In this document: piece after piece, positions 44,007-53,402 of the stretch
How the letters are laid out: every line of letters begins with the position of its first letter
Numbering within the stretch: the stretch's first letter is position 1
Source: Flavobacterium fluvii
GTDB lineage: Bacteria > Bacteroidota > Bacteroidia > Flavobacteriales > Flavobacteriaceae
Length of the DNA: 64,000 bases
Direction of reading: 5' to 3'
Assembly (NCBI RefSeq): GCF_900129545.1
Contig: NZ_FQWB01000002.1
Location: forward strand, 310,001-374,000
The notes under the pieces: model-generated
Told to the model about the DNA's origin: nothing
Databases searched by the model: none
Seen by the model: the letters and a program-made list of their open reading frames with translations, nothing else
Position numbers and translations under genes: made by a program

Positions 44007-45935
44007 TTATTTTACGAATCGTATAATTGCCATTTCTGTTACCAGAAAAAGCAATGCAAATATAACAAACCATTTCCAAATTTGATTGTCGGTTCGGTCG
44101 GTTTGTAAGGTGTTAAAAACGGTTTCGATAGAATCGACGGTTTTATAGTTGGAAACAGCATCTTCATTGGCTTGAGCCAAATCACTTTCGGTTCTATTGT
44201 AGTTGAAACTGATGTTTTGCAAACGTTCTTTTTGGTTGTAAATTCCAAAATTTCCGGCTTGTTCAGGAAAATCGTTGAAAGTCAATTTTACTTTATCGTT
44301 TAACATTTGTTGCACCGGAATGAAGGTTTCAGCATCGTTTTTGACTTTCAAAATTTCGTCTTTTGACAAAGTGGCATCAATAAAAAATGGATTGTTGTTA
44401 CCGATTGTCAATGCATTTACGCCATTATTTTGATTGTTTATTCCCATTTTGTAAAAAACAGGAACAATCAAAGGCGATTGTTGAAAATTAGAATTTTCCC
44501 CATTAATTGGGGCAGTAAAAACATAAACCGACGAAATAGGATTGTTGATTGAAGTCAAAAACGCAGTTTGGTCTTCATAATACAAAGCCGCTGGATTAGA
44601 ACCCGCAATTCCAAAGGAAGTTTTTGTTTTTGGATATTGGAAATTATTGATTTTATTTTCGAAAACATCGCTAAACAAAGGATGATTGAAATTGATTTTA
44701 GTGACCAATTTTTCCTTGTTTTCCAAAGATTTGAATTGGATGTTTCCAAAGATTTTCAAAAACGGATTAATGTTCGCTGTTGAAGTTTTTGCCGATGGAA
44801 TAAGAACGAGGTTTCCACCTTTTTCCACAAACGATTTCAAGGTAGTTTGCAAGGCTTGTGGAATTTCATCTAGTTCGTTCAGGACAATAGTATTTTGTTT
44901 TTCGAGTGCATTGTAATCCAAAGTCTCAATTGCAAAATTGTTGAAATTGAATTCGTCATTGGTATAAATCCGAGACAAAAAGTTAGATTTTTCAATTGTT
45001 CCAATGCTGATTATATTGTTTTTTTTAGGTTTTGAAATACTGAAATACAAGTTGTTGTCGTATTCTAATCCGTTGTCGGTAATGGAAACGTAACCGTGAA
45101 AATCCTTTTTAGGAATGGTAAAATAGATTGTTTTGTCTTTAGTTTCAAATTTCGTCAAAGTCTTTGCAATCAGCTTGTTTTGATTGTATAAAGCGACAGG
45201 AAGTTCTTTGTCTTTTTCACCAAAAGCAGATAATTTCAAACCAATTTCATAGAAATCGTCCAAAGTTTGATGAATAAAAACACTGTCAATCGAAGCGTTG
45301 TTTTTTTGTTCCGCTTCAGGAATAATAAAGTATGTATTGAAATCGCTGTCAACACTTTTTACTTGCTTTGATTCCAATCCAACAGCATCGGTAATAATAA
45401 CAACATCTTTGTTAAAAGCTGATTTTCGGGATTTTATTTTCGCCATCGCACTTTCCAACTGAAATGGCAAAGCACTGTACTTCAGGTTTTGTAATTCGGT
45501 TCGAATGGATTTGATATCCGTATTCCAAAAAGTTTCGGAATTGGTAATCAGTGAAAAAGTTTGATTTTCAGGAGTGTTTTCGAGTAATTCCTGCACGGCT
45601 CTTTTCAGTAATTCACCTTTTTGACCTTTGGCCTGCATCGAAAAGGAATTATCCAAAACGATATACATTTCGTTGGAACTGTTTTTAGTGTCTTTGGCTT
45701 TGAAAAAAGGTTGTGCAAAGGCAATAATAAGGCAAGTTAACAATAATAATCTCGTGGCTAAAAGCAACCATTTTTTGATTTTGGAACTCTTTCGGGTTTG
45801 AATGGAAAGCTCCTTCAGGAAACGGACATTCGTGAAATATTCTTTTTTGAAACGTCGCAATTGAAACAAATGAACCAGAATTGGTATGACCAACAAGAAA
45901 AGAAAATAGAGGATTTCTGGATGTTTGAATTGCAT
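44007..45935 (-). CDS. BatA-type membrane protein with VWA domain
   Basis: 642 residues. MQFKHPEILYFLFLLVIPIL starts an N-terminal BatA domain with two helices (the second LLLATRLLLLTCLIIAFAQP at about 56-75). A VWA domain follows with the metal motif DNSFSM (about 93-98, DxSxS). The central part is a glutamine-amidotransferase-like/BatA extension, and one helix closes the C-terminus (FVIFALLFLVTEMAIIRF). BatA proteins belong to Bacteroides aerotolerance-type systems with unclear roles. This single gene lacks the BatB-E and MoxR partners nearby. A TATCTTTG -7 box lies at 45940-45947. Confidence 0.82.
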   Translation of the reverse strand: MQFKHPEILYFLFLLVIPILVHLFQLRRFKKEYFTNVRFLKELSIQTRKSSKIKKWLLLATRLLLLTCLIIAFAQPFFKAKDTKNSSNEMYIVLDNSFSMQAKGQKGELLKRAVQELLENTPENQTFSLITNSETFWNTDIKSIRTELQNLKYSALPFQLESAMAKIKSRKSAFNKDVVIITDAVGLESKQVKSVDSDFNTYFIIPEAEQKNNASIDSVFIHQTLDDFYEIGLKLSAFGEKDKELPVALYNQNKLIAKTLTKFETKDKTIYFTIPKKDFHGYVSITDNGLEYDNNLYFSISKPKKNNIISIGTIEKSNFLSRIYTNDEFNFNNFAIETLDYNALEKQNTIVLNELDEIPQALQTTLKSFVEKGGNLVLIPSAKTSTANINPFLKIFGNIQFKSLENKEKLVTKINFNHPLFSDVFENKINNFQYPKTKTSFGIAGSNPAALYYEDQTAFLTSINNPISSVYVFTAPINGENSNFQQSPLIVPVFYKMGINNQNNGVNALTIGNNNPFFIDATLSKDEILKVKNDAETFIPVQQMLNDKVKLTFNDFPEQAGNFGIYNQKERLQNISFNYNRTESDLAQANEDAVSNYKTVDSIETVFNTLQTDRTDNQIWKWFVIFALLFLVTEMAIIRFVK

Positions 45936-46025
45936 TTTTCAAAGATAGTATTTTGATTTTATATTTCAGAAATTGGATTTCAGATTTTGCGGGAATTTAG
46001 ATTATATTTGAAGAATGAAATAAAA

Positions 46026-46165
46026 GATTCTACTGGTATTGTGCGAAAGTCAAAAGATTTAAACCATTAAGTTCATTAAGAAAATTAAGATTTGTGGTGT
46101 TCCTAACCTTCTTAATTTTCTTAATGGTTTAAAAAAAGAATATTCACAACATTTCCAGTAGAACC
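46026..46165. mobile_element. MITE-like non-autonomous element (copy 1, 140 bases)
   Basis: Ends GATTCTACTGG and CCAGTAGAACC are terminal inverted repeats, extending to TGTGCG-like bases. Internally AAACCATTAAG with AAAATTAAG mirrors CTTAATTTTCTTAATGGTTT. The same ends and interior occur in opposite orientation at 62614-62824. Flanking AAATAAAA/GAATAAAA (46018-46025, 46166-46173) agree at 7 of 8 positions, a possible target duplication. No coding capacity. The element ends 13 bases before the Bro-N start codon. Confidence 0.75.
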
Positions 46166-46178
46166 GAATAAAATAATT

Positions 46179-47003
46179 ATGACAAAAGAAACCGCATTGC
46201 AATTTTTTGAACACAAGCAAGTTCGTTCTTTATGGAATGAAGAGGAAGAAAGATGGTATTTTTCTATTGTTGATGTGGTAGAAGCATTGACAGATTCTGT
46301 AAATCCAACTGATTATTTAAAAAAAATCAGAAAAAGGGATATGGAGTTAGGAAGCTACATAGGGACAAATTGTCCCCAGGTAACTATGTTGACTAATGGT
46401 AAAAAGAGGCAAACATTAGCTGGAGATACTGCAGCTATTTTTAGAATTATCCAATCCATTCCATCACCAAAAGCGGAACCATTCAAGCTTTGGTTAGCGA
46501 AAGTAGGTAGCGAACGACTAGACGAAATGCAAGATCCTGAAATAGGGATTGACAGGGCTTTGCAACATTATTTGCAATTGGGTTATTCCGAAAATTGGAT
46601 TAATCAGCGTTTAAAAAGCATTGAAATCCGCAAAGAACTTACCGATGAATGGAAAAGCAAAGGATTAAAAGAAGGCTCGCAATTTGCCATTTTAACCGAT
46701 ATTATTACCAAGGCTTGGTCTGAAAAAACCACCAAAGAATACAAGATTTTGAAAGGTTTGAAAAAAGAAAACCTTCGGGATAATATGAGTAATACCGAAT
46801 TAATCCTGAATATGCTTGCCGAAGCTTCCACCAAAGATATTTCGCAAGCAGTAAACCCAAAGAATTTTGAGGAAAGTCAAAAAGTGGCCCAACAAGGCGG
46901 AAATGTTGCCAAAGTTGCCTTAAAAGAACTGGAAGCCAAGACAGGAAAAAAAGTAGTTACGAGCATTTCTGCCAAGACACTTTTGGAAAATAAAAAGCAA
47001 TAG
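46179..47003 (+). CDS. Bro-N domain protein (phage antirepressor-like)
   Basis: 274 residues. A BRO-N DNA-binding domain covers about 1-105 (RSLWNEEEERWYFSIVDVVE, ALTDSVNPTDYLKKIRKRD, RQTLAGDTAAIFRIIQSIPS, PKAEPFKLWLAKVG), followed by a helical C-terminal part (QDPEIGIDRALQHYLQLGYS) as in the Bro-N proteins found in many bacterial chromosomes. No phage genes are near. The start codon lies 13 bases beyond the mobile element, so its promoter is within or at the edge of that element. Function unknown. Confidence 0.82.
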   Translation: MTKETALQFFEHKQVRSLWNEEEERWYFSIVDVVEALTDSVNPTDYLKKIRKRDMELGSYIGTNCPQVTMLTNGKKRQTLAGDTAAIFRIIQSIPSPKAEPFKLWLAKVGSERLDEMQDPEIGIDRALQHYLQLGYSENWINQRLKSIEIRKELTDEWKSKGLKEGSQFAILTDIITKAWSEKTTKEYKILKGLKKENLRDNMSNTELILNMLAEASTKDISQAVNPKNFEESQKVAQQGGNVAKVALKELEAKTGKKVVTSISAKTLLENKKQ

Positions 47004-47004
47004 C

Positions 47005-47058
47005 AATTTCAATGGCAATAACAATAACAATGTCAAACATCAATTTCAATAACAAATA
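47005..47058. repeat. AATTTCAATGGCAA-type repeat tract before the lactonase gene
   Basis: AATTTCAATGGCAA at 47005-47018 followed by ATAACAATAACAA and ATCAATTTCAATAACAA, resembling the tract before bcp (36001). Low-complexity, directly before the start codon. Confidence 0.5.
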
Positions 47059-47062
47059 ACTA

Positions 47063-48175
47063 ATGAAAAAAAACTATTTCTATCTACTATTCATTTTCGC
47101 TTTGACAACAATTCAAGCACAAGAAAACAAACTCAATTTGATTGTTGGAACTTATACCAAAAGTTGTGAAAGCAAAGGAATTTATGTTTATGAATTCGAT
47201 TCCAAAACAGGAGAATTCAGTCTTAAAAGCAATAGCGAGAATATTTCAAATCCAAGCTATTTGACGGTTTCCAGTGACAATAAATTTGTTTATTCCGTGA
47301 ATGAGATTGAGAAAAAGGGTGCCGCCAGCTCTTTTAAATTTGACAGCAAAAGCGGAAAATTAGACTTCTTAAATACTCAAGAAGCAAAAGCACAAGGCCC
47401 TTGTTATATAATTAACGATGATAAAAGCGTGATTACAGCCAATTATTCCAGTGGCAGCATTACAGTTTTTGGAAAAAATGCAGATGGAAGTATTACCGAT
47501 GTCAAGCAAGTGGTACAACACACTGGAAAAAGCATTAATGCCAATAGACAAGCAACTCCTCACGCCCACATGGTTTATTTTTCGCCGGACAAGAAATATG
47601 TCTTGGCCAATGATTTAGGAACCGATAAAGTGTATTTGTATCAATATAATCCCAATTCAAGAACGGAAGTTTTGCAACTAAAAAATAGTATTGACGTTAA
47701 ACCCGGAAGCGGCCCGCGACATTTAACTTTTAGTAAAGATGGAAAACAGGTTTATTTGTTGCAAGAATTGGATGGAACTTTGACCTCGTTTAGTTACGCC
47801 AACGGTTCATTGAAAAAAGTGGGAGAAACCACGGTTGTTGCATCAGACTTTAAAGGAGATATTGGTTCGGCAGACATTCACATTTCGCCTGACGGGAAGT
47901 TTTTGTACGCCACCAATCGAGGAACAGCCAATGATATTTCTGTATTCAAGATATTGAAAAATGGAAAATTGGAATTCGTGCAAAGAACGAGCACTTTAGG
48001 AAAAGGCCCTCGAAATTTTACGATTGACCCAACAGGAAATTTTCTTTTGGTAGGACATCAATATACCAATGACATCGTGATTTTCAAAAGAGATGCAACC
48101 ACGGGAAGTCTTGTTGCCACTGGAAAAAAAATAGAATTGTGTTCTCCGGTTTGCTTGGTTTTTACCAAAATTTAA
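47063..48175 (+). CDS. Exported lactonase family (YbhE-type seven-bladed propeller) protein
   Basis: 370 residues. A signal peptide (MKKNYFYLLFIFALTTIQAQ) precedes a seven-bladed beta-propeller: IVGTYTKSCESKGIYVYEFD, NPSYLTVSSDNKFVYSVNE, ATPHAHMVYFSPDKKYVLAN, GSGPRHLTFSKDGKQVYLLQ, and FTIDPTGNFLLVGHQ. The cytoplasmic relative Pgl (YbhE) hydrolyses 6-phosphogluconolactone, but exported members in Bacteroidota have unproven substrates. It has a terminator immediately after. Confidence 0.88.
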   Translation: MKKNYFYLLFIFALTTIQAQENKLNLIVGTYTKSCESKGIYVYEFDSKTGEFSLKSNSENISNPSYLTVSSDNKFVYSVNEIEKKGAASSFKFDSKSGKLDFLNTQEAKAQGPCYIINDDKSVITANYSSGSITVFGKNADGSITDVKQVVQHTGKSINANRQATPHAHMVYFSPDKKYVLANDLGTDKVYLYQYNPNSRTEVLQLKNSIDVKPGSGPRHLTFSKDGKQVYLLQELDGTLTSFSYANGSLKKVGETTVVASDFKGDIGSADIHISPDGKFLYATNRGTANDISVFKILKNGKLEFVQRTSTLGKGPRNFTIDPTGNFLLVGHQYTNDIVIFKRDATTGSLVATGKKIELCSPVCLVFTKI

Positions 48176-48180
48176 TTTTT

Positions 48181-48233
48181 AGCCGCTGATTTTTAGATTA
48201 ATTTAAGATCAGCGAATCAGCGGCTATTTTTTT
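48181..48233. terminator. Terminator after the lactonase gene
   Basis: AGCCGCTGAT (48181-48190) pairs with ATCAGCGGCT (48216-48225) over 25 bases, then a T-run. It faces the end of the convergent helicase gene. Confidence 0.75.
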
Positions 48234-49582
48234 TATTTCTTGTCCTTGCGCTTTTTAGCTTGGTTTTTAAGCATATTTCTATTGACGGAACCGTGTGTTT
48301 TTTTCTTGGTTACACCAGGGCCACCCAAATTGACTTTTTTATTCTTTTTACTTTTTTCGTGAAAGGCGCCGTCTCCTTCCAATTTCACCTTTTTCATCAA
48401 AAACTTGATCGGTTGACGGTCTTTTTCTGGTTCGATTAGTTTTAAGGATATTTCAACGGTTTCAGGGAAAGCTTCAACAGGTAATTCCATATCCATTAAT
48501 AATTCAATGGCAAATTTGGATTCTTCTTCGCGAGGAGCGATGAAACTGATGGCAGTTCCCGTGGCATCCGCACGACCGGTACGACCAATACGGTGCATAT
48601 ACAATTCAGGAAGTTCGGGCATTTCAAAGTTGATGACGTGCGTAATATTGGAAATATCCAAACCTCTCGCCATAATATCGGTAGTGATTAATCCACGAAG
48701 ATTTCCTTCCTGAAAAGAAGCCATCGTGCTCAAACGATAATTTTGTGATTTATTGGAGTGAATTACACCAAATTGATCTGCAAAATCTTCCTCGATACGT
48801 TCGTGAACCATATCCGAAATTTTTTTGTTGTTCACAAAAACCAAAACACGACTCATGTCTTCATTCGTCTGCAACAAGTGTTTCAGCAAATTGATTTTGG
48901 TGTTGAAATTGGGAACGTTATAAGTAATTTGCGTGATGTTTTCCAGCGGCGTTCCCGATGCCGAAAGTGTAACTTCTTCAGGATAATCAAAATAGTCATT
49001 CAAAACTTTATCCACTTCATCCGTCATGGTGGCTGAAAAGAGGATGTTTTGGCGTTTCTTGGGCATCATTGCCAAAATAGCGGTCAATTGGGTACGGAAA
49101 CCTAAATTCAGCATTTCGTCAAACTCGTCGATGACCAATTTTTGCATTTCTTCGAAACGGATTACATTGTCCAATGTTAAATCCATAACGCGTCCCGGAG
49201 TTCCAACCAGAATATCGCAACCTGTATAAACAACTGTTTTTTGAGTATTGATGTTCACCCCTCCAAAAATACCAACGGTACGAACGGACATGTATTTGGT
49301 CAGTTTTTCTACTTCCTCAACTACTTGAACCACCAATTCACGTGTTGGAACCAGAATTACTATTTTGGGAGTATGACCGGGCGTAAATTTATATAGTTTT
49401 AATAAAGGCAATAAATAGGCAAACGTTTTACCTGTTCCGGTTTGTGCAATTCCCATCATGTCACGTCCCGACATTATAACGGAAAAAGTTTTTTCCTGAA
49501 TGGGAGTAGGCGTGGTGAATCCCAAATCATCGATTGCTTTTTGTACAGATTTAGGAAGATTGAATTGTTCGAAAGTGGTCAT
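48233..49582 (-). CDS. DEAD-box type ATP-dependent RNA helicase with DEFD motif II
   Basis: 449 residues. Q motif FNLPKSVQKAIDDLGFTTPT, motif I AQTGTGKT (46-53), motif Ib TPGR, motif II DEFD (152-155) instead of DEAD, motif III SAT, motif V RGLDI and motif VI HRIGRTGRA. A basic tail (about 405-449, KSKKNKKVNLGGPG, KNQAKKRKDKK) likely binds RNA. Glu153, which activates water, is kept. It belongs to the RhlE-like group acting in ribosome assembly or RNA turnover. A TACCTTTG -7 box lies at 49600-49607. Confidence 0.92.
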   Translation of the reverse strand: MTTFEQFNLPKSVQKAIDDLGFTTPTPIQEKTFSVIMSGRDMMGIAQTGTGKTFAYLLPLLKLYKFTPGHTPKIVILVPTRELVVQVVEEVEKLTKYMSVRTVGIFGGVNINTQKTVVYTGCDILVGTPGRVMDLTLDNVIRFEEMQKLVIDEFDEMLNLGFRTQLTAILAMMPKKRQNILFSATMTDEVDKVLNDYFDYPEEVTLSASGTPLENITQITYNVPNFNTKINLLKHLLQTNEDMSRVLVFVNNKKISDMVHERIEEDFADQFGVIHSNKSQNYRLSTMASFQEGNLRGLITTDIMARGLDISNITHVINFEMPELPELYMHRIGRTGRADATGTAISFIAPREEESKFAIELLMDMELPVEAFPETVEISLKLIEPEKDRQPIKFLMKKVKLEGDGAFHEKSKKNKKVNLGGPGVTKKKTHGSVNRNMLKNQAKKRKDKK

Positions 49583-49681
49583 AAAACGTAAATTTTGTGC
49601 AAAGGTAGGTTATTTTTAAGGATACTCCTATTTACGATGTTAATGGCTTCATTTTAAGACGTAAAAGGCGAACGGTTTGCA

Positions 49682-50950
49682 TCATTTGAATTTTAATTCC
49701 CAAGTCAAGCCAATTGTGTAAATCCAAAAATAACTCCCTTGGTCAAAGCTCTTTTCCTGATGGGTAATACCGAATTGTGTTCCCCAATTATTTTGCTTGT
49801 TGTGAGAAGAAAAATAATAACCAGCGTTGAATTTTTGGGATTTCAAGTCGACAATAGGAGCCAAATTTCCACTAATGTTATTCTGGTTGTTTTCAGGAGA
49901 ATATCCCATACCTGCCGAAAGTTCCAAATAATTATTGGCGTCACTTCGATACCTTCTGAAAATTAAATTCCCCGATTTACTGGTTCCGGTGTCTCCGGGA
50001 GTCAGGTACGGACGAAAAGACCAATAGTTGTTTCCGTTGTACCAACCAACGGAACCCGTGTAGATATTGGTTGTGGATGTGGCATACTTCAACGTTCGGA
50101 AACCGAGCGAAACTTCAAAGCTTTTGGGCAATGATTTGTATAACTCGGCACCATATCTCATATCTGGAAACAGAAATGAATTTGCCAAGCCGAAATTGAC
50201 ATAGGCATAAAGTCCTTTGGTAATTTTAGGATACAAATCCACTTCATATTGGGCTCCATTTTCATCAAATCTCCTGTTTAGATTTACTTTTGCAATGATG
50301 CTGCCATATTTTGTTTGTCGCCCATATTTGAATGAATAGTATTGCATTGGATTAAATGTATCCGAATAAATGTCCACAGATGAATTAATTCCAACAGTGT
50401 TTTGGCTGAGTGTTTTGTTTAAATTGATTTTATAATCTTTAGCTTCTTGATTGTCCGGATTTTGATTCAACACCAATTGGATTGTACTCATCGCTTCAAG
50501 CGGATTTTCTGATTTTTCGTAAGCACTTGCCTTCAAGGTCAATATTTCGGGATCATTGGGAAAAATTTCCAAGGCGTCATTTGACATTTTCAGGGCGATA
50601 AACGGCATATTTGCCCATAATTCATTCTTGATGGCCGCTATCCAAGTGCTTTTTCGTTTGGAATCTTTGCCTAAAATATAAGCAAATTCTTTTCCGGCTT
50701 TTTTATAGTCTTCGTCCCATGAATAAGTCGTCCCCAAAAATTCACGAATGTCATGATAATCTGGATATTTTGTCAAAATGAAAAGTAAAGTGTCCTGTGC
50801 TTGTTTGCGTTGCTTGTTGAATGCCAACTCACGGGCAGTCTTGAACGAACTGTCCGGATCTCCACTGAATTTTTTTTCTTGCCCCAACATTTGAAAGGTG
50901 CAAAAAAATAGCATTATAAAAGTAAGTTTGGTAACTATTTTCGAAATCAT
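49682..50950 (-). CDS. YaiO family outer-membrane beta-barrel protein with TPR domain
   Basis: 422 residues. A signal peptide (about 1-23, ending MLGQ) is followed by TPR-type helices (about 30-180: FKTARELAFNKQRKQAQDTL, LTLKASAYEKSENPLEAMST) and a C-terminal beta-barrel of alternating strands (about 185-422) ending in the aromatic YTIGLTWELKFK. Periplasmic TPR plus barrel is also the plan of exopolysaccharide exporters such as PgaA. It is the last gene of the operon from 56306, so it is a good candidate for the export pore. Confidence 0.82.
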   Translation of the reverse strand: MISKIVTKLTFIMLFFCTFQMLGQEKKFSGDPDSSFKTARELAFNKQRKQAQDTLLFILTKYPDYHDIREFLGTTYSWDEDYKKAGKEFAYILGKDSKRKSTWIAAIKNELWANMPFIALKMSNDALEIFPNDPEILTLKASAYEKSENPLEAMSTIQLVLNQNPDNQEAKDYKINLNKTLSQNTVGINSSVDIYSDTFNPMQYYSFKYGRQTKYGSIIAKVNLNRRFDENGAQYEVDLYPKITKGLYAYVNFGLANSFLFPDMRYGAELYKSLPKSFEVSLGFRTLKYATSTTNIYTGSVGWYNGNNYWSFRPYLTPGDTGTSKSGNLIFRRYRSDANNYLELSAGMGYSPENNQNNISGNLAPIVDLKSQKFNAGYYFSSHNKQNNWGTQFGITHQEKSFDQGSYFWIYTIGLTWELKFK

Positions 50951-51017
50951 GCTTTTGAAAGTTAAGTGTTTTTATTTTCAGCTTCAATAATTGCAAAGCT
51001 TGTCTGTATTCTTAATT

Positions 51018-53378
51018 TTATGTTTTCTGGTTTATCGATGCCTTTGCCTGTGCCAATTTGGCTTTGATTTCTGGGTTGTTTATTCCAGAATCGATTGCTT
51101 TTTTGCCAATTTGAACGGCTTTTGCATTTTGGTTCGACCACTTGTATACATCCATTAATGCCAAATAAGCGTCGGTTTCAAAAGGAGTTCTTTTGATGGC
51201 TTCCAGCAATTCGGTTTCCGCTTTATCGTATTTTCCGTCCCAAGCCAACATTCGTCCTTTTAAAGTTCGTACCTCGGAATAATTTGGCACTTCATTCAAA
51301 ATATAATCGCACAACAATGTCGATTTTTTGTAGTCTTTTTTGAATGCCAAATCTCTGGCAACAAGAAAAGTCTGGTCAAAAGTTAAATTCTTTGCCAGGG
51401 TTTTTATGGTTGCCAATTCAGCCTTTGAAAATTCAACTGTCGGTTGTGAATATTTATTTAAGGAAGCCGGAAAAATTTTGTTTTTCTTGGTTAAATAAGC
51501 ATTCAATCTTTTAAAACTCAGCAAGGAATCCGCCATGGTTTTAGATATGTTTTCTTCGTAAACTTTATTGGTTTCGAAATTTTCATTTATTTTATACAGT
51601 TCTCCACCGGAATACATGTAATCTTTATAAATATAATCGTTGATGCTTCCTTTGTATCGCATTAAAGGGATTTGATGAATGTTTCTAAATTCTTTGGCAG
51701 TGTCTAATCCGTCACCCATCCAAGCTGTTTTTGCAAGCTTGTTGAACTTGTAATTATTCATCAAAAACGAAAGCAAACTCGGGGTTACATCCCAATGGGA
51801 AGAAACTGATTTGAATTTTTCCGCTTTTTTCAACATCGGGCTATAAATTAACAACGGCACGTGAAATCTACATAGTTCATCTTTTTGTGGTATCGGGATC
51901 AATCGGTGGTCTCCCGTAATGATGAAAATGGTGTTTTTGTACTCCGGCCTTTTGGAATAAGCTTCCATAAAGTTTTTAATGGAAGTGTCCGTATAAAGAA
52001 GTGCTGCAAAAATATCTTTGTAGGCTCCTATTTCGTCTTTTTTAACATTCAAGGTGCTGTTTGTATTCAGAATGTTGTCCACTTTCTTCAAATAAACATC
52101 TTTTGAAGGAAAATCAAAAGGTTCATGATTGGAAAGGGTCATAATGACATCCAATCGCGGCGTTTTTTTACTGTCCATTTCAGACAATGTTTTTTTGAAT
52201 ATTTCGGCGTCAGGATAGCCCCAAGAAAATCCTCCAGAATTTTCTTTGGTTTTGACATAGCCTGGGCCAAATTTTTTTATATCGGTTACATGATCGATTT
52301 CATTGTATTCCAGAAAATTTATTTTCCTGTCAAAACTGGAATCATCACCACAATAATAAGAAGTCGTGTATTCATTTGCTTTTAAAACACTCAAAAGTGA
52401 AATATGGGAGGGTAGTTTGGTTAATTCCAAAAATCCTTTTTCTCCATAAGGTAGAGAACCCAATAGCGATGAAGCCGCACCAAAAGTTCTACCCGTATTG
52501 CTTACGAAGTTTTCCCAATAGAGCGATTTTGAAGTCAAGGAATCGAGGAAAGGCGTAAAACCTCCATAAGAATTGTTTCCTATAAAATCACTGCCCAATC
52601 CTTCTGCTATAATTATTACAATATTTGGTTTTTCTTCCTGAATATTAAAAAACGGAGCCAATACATCTTTTGTTTCATTGAATGGTTTTAGCAAAGGATA
52701 CTCTTTCTTGTAAACTAATTTAGATATGTCCAATGTGCTTTTTTCATTTTGAAAAGTAGCAATGTCTTTGGTCAGAAAATGGAGTTTGTTTTGATAAACA
52801 GCTGCCGTTGAATCAGGAGAAAGCAATTTTAAACTTCCCAGAATAATTATGAAAATGAAGGAAGTGGCAAAAATTTGTCGCCCATTCGTGAACTTTTTCA
52901 AAAGGTAATTTATGCCCAAATAAAGTAGAGGCATTAGTATAAAAGGCAGGAAATAGAGTAGGGACAAAGATTCAGAAGCCGTAACCGTGGTGTACATGTC
53001 ATCCAAGGAATAACCCAATAGATCCGCCCCAAGATTGATGTGCGTGGTAAGACTGTATTTTACCAAAGCAAATTGAATAATGATGACCAAAGCAAACAAC
53101 ACTTTAATCAATACTACTCCAATAGGCTTTTTTATATAAAGAAAAGCAAAATAAAATGGGACAAACAGCAATCCGATGACAACTCCAGCCCAAAAATCAT
53201 TCAGTAGTTTGTATACCAAAGTGGCTCCAATATTTTGGTTCTCGGAACCATCTGACAGTGTTGAGCAAATTTCGAATAGGCTTAACAACCAAAACGTGAC
53301 AATTGCCGAAAAAGTTAAATAGATGTAGGTATGGCTATTGTTGAAACAACTTTTGTTTAAAATTTTTTTAATCTCCAT
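51018..53378 (-). CDS. LtaS-like sulfatase-fold phosphotransferase with C-terminal TPR
   Basis: 786 residues. About five membrane helices (about 20-190) lead to a periplasmic sulfatase/alkaline-phosphatase domain. Metal and catalytic residues by analogy with LtaS: Glu259 in IIIAEGLGSD, Thr298 in NTGRTFGAAS as nucleophile, His in SNHEPFDFP, and Asp-His in ITGDHRLIP. The last 120 residues form TPR-type repeats (FDQTFLVARDLAFKKDYKKS, WDGKYDKAETELLEAIKRTP). LtaS and OpgB relatives move phosphoglycerol or phosphoethanolamine onto glycans and lipids. The TPR extension may dock onto the YaiO protein encoded next. Donor and acceptor unknown. Confidence 0.85.
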   Translation of the reverse strand: MEIKKILNKSCFNNSHTYIYLTFSAIVTFWLLSLFEICSTLSDGSENQNIGATLVYKLLNDFWAGVVIGLLFVPFYFAFLYIKKPIGVVLIKVLFALVIIIQFALVKYSLTTHINLGADLLGYSLDDMYTTVTASESLSLLYFLPFILMPLLYLGINYLLKKFTNGRQIFATSFIFIIILGSLKLLSPDSTAAVYQNKLHFLTKDIATFQNEKSTLDISKLVYKKEYPLLKPFNETKDVLAPFFNIQEEKPNIVIIIAEGLGSDFIGNNSYGGFTPFLDSLTSKSLYWENFVSNTGRTFGAASSLLGSLPYGEKGFLELTKLPSHISLLSVLKANEYTTSYYCGDDSSFDRKINFLEYNEIDHVTDIKKFGPGYVKTKENSGGFSWGYPDAEIFKKTLSEMDSKKTPRLDVIMTLSNHEPFDFPSKDVYLKKVDNILNTNSTLNVKKDEIGAYKDIFAALLYTDTSIKNFMEAYSKRPEYKNTIFIITGDHRLIPIPQKDELCRFHVPLLIYSPMLKKAEKFKSVSSHWDVTPSLLSFLMNNYKFNKLAKTAWMGDGLDTAKEFRNIHQIPLMRYKGSINDYIYKDYMYSGGELYKINENFETNKVYEENISKTMADSLLSFKRLNAYLTKKNKIFPASLNKYSQPTVEFSKAELATIKTLAKNLTFDQTFLVARDLAFKKDYKKSTLLCDYILNEVPNYSEVRTLKGRMLAWDGKYDKAETELLEAIKRTPFETDAYLALMDVYKWSNQNAKAVQIGKKAIDSGINNPEIKAKLAQAKASINQKT

Positions 53379-53402
53379 TTTTTAGAATAATACTTTTAAT
53401 AT

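Noticed and set aside
46179..47003. Part of a prophage because of the Bro-N domain.
   Set aside because: No integrase, capsid, tail or lysis genes within the window; single Bro-N genes are common in bacterial chromosomes.
48181..48233. A fully bidirectional terminator for the lactonase and helicase genes.
   Set aside because: There is a T-run on the right side only; an A-run needed for minus-strand termination on the left is absent, so it is assigned to the lactonase gene.
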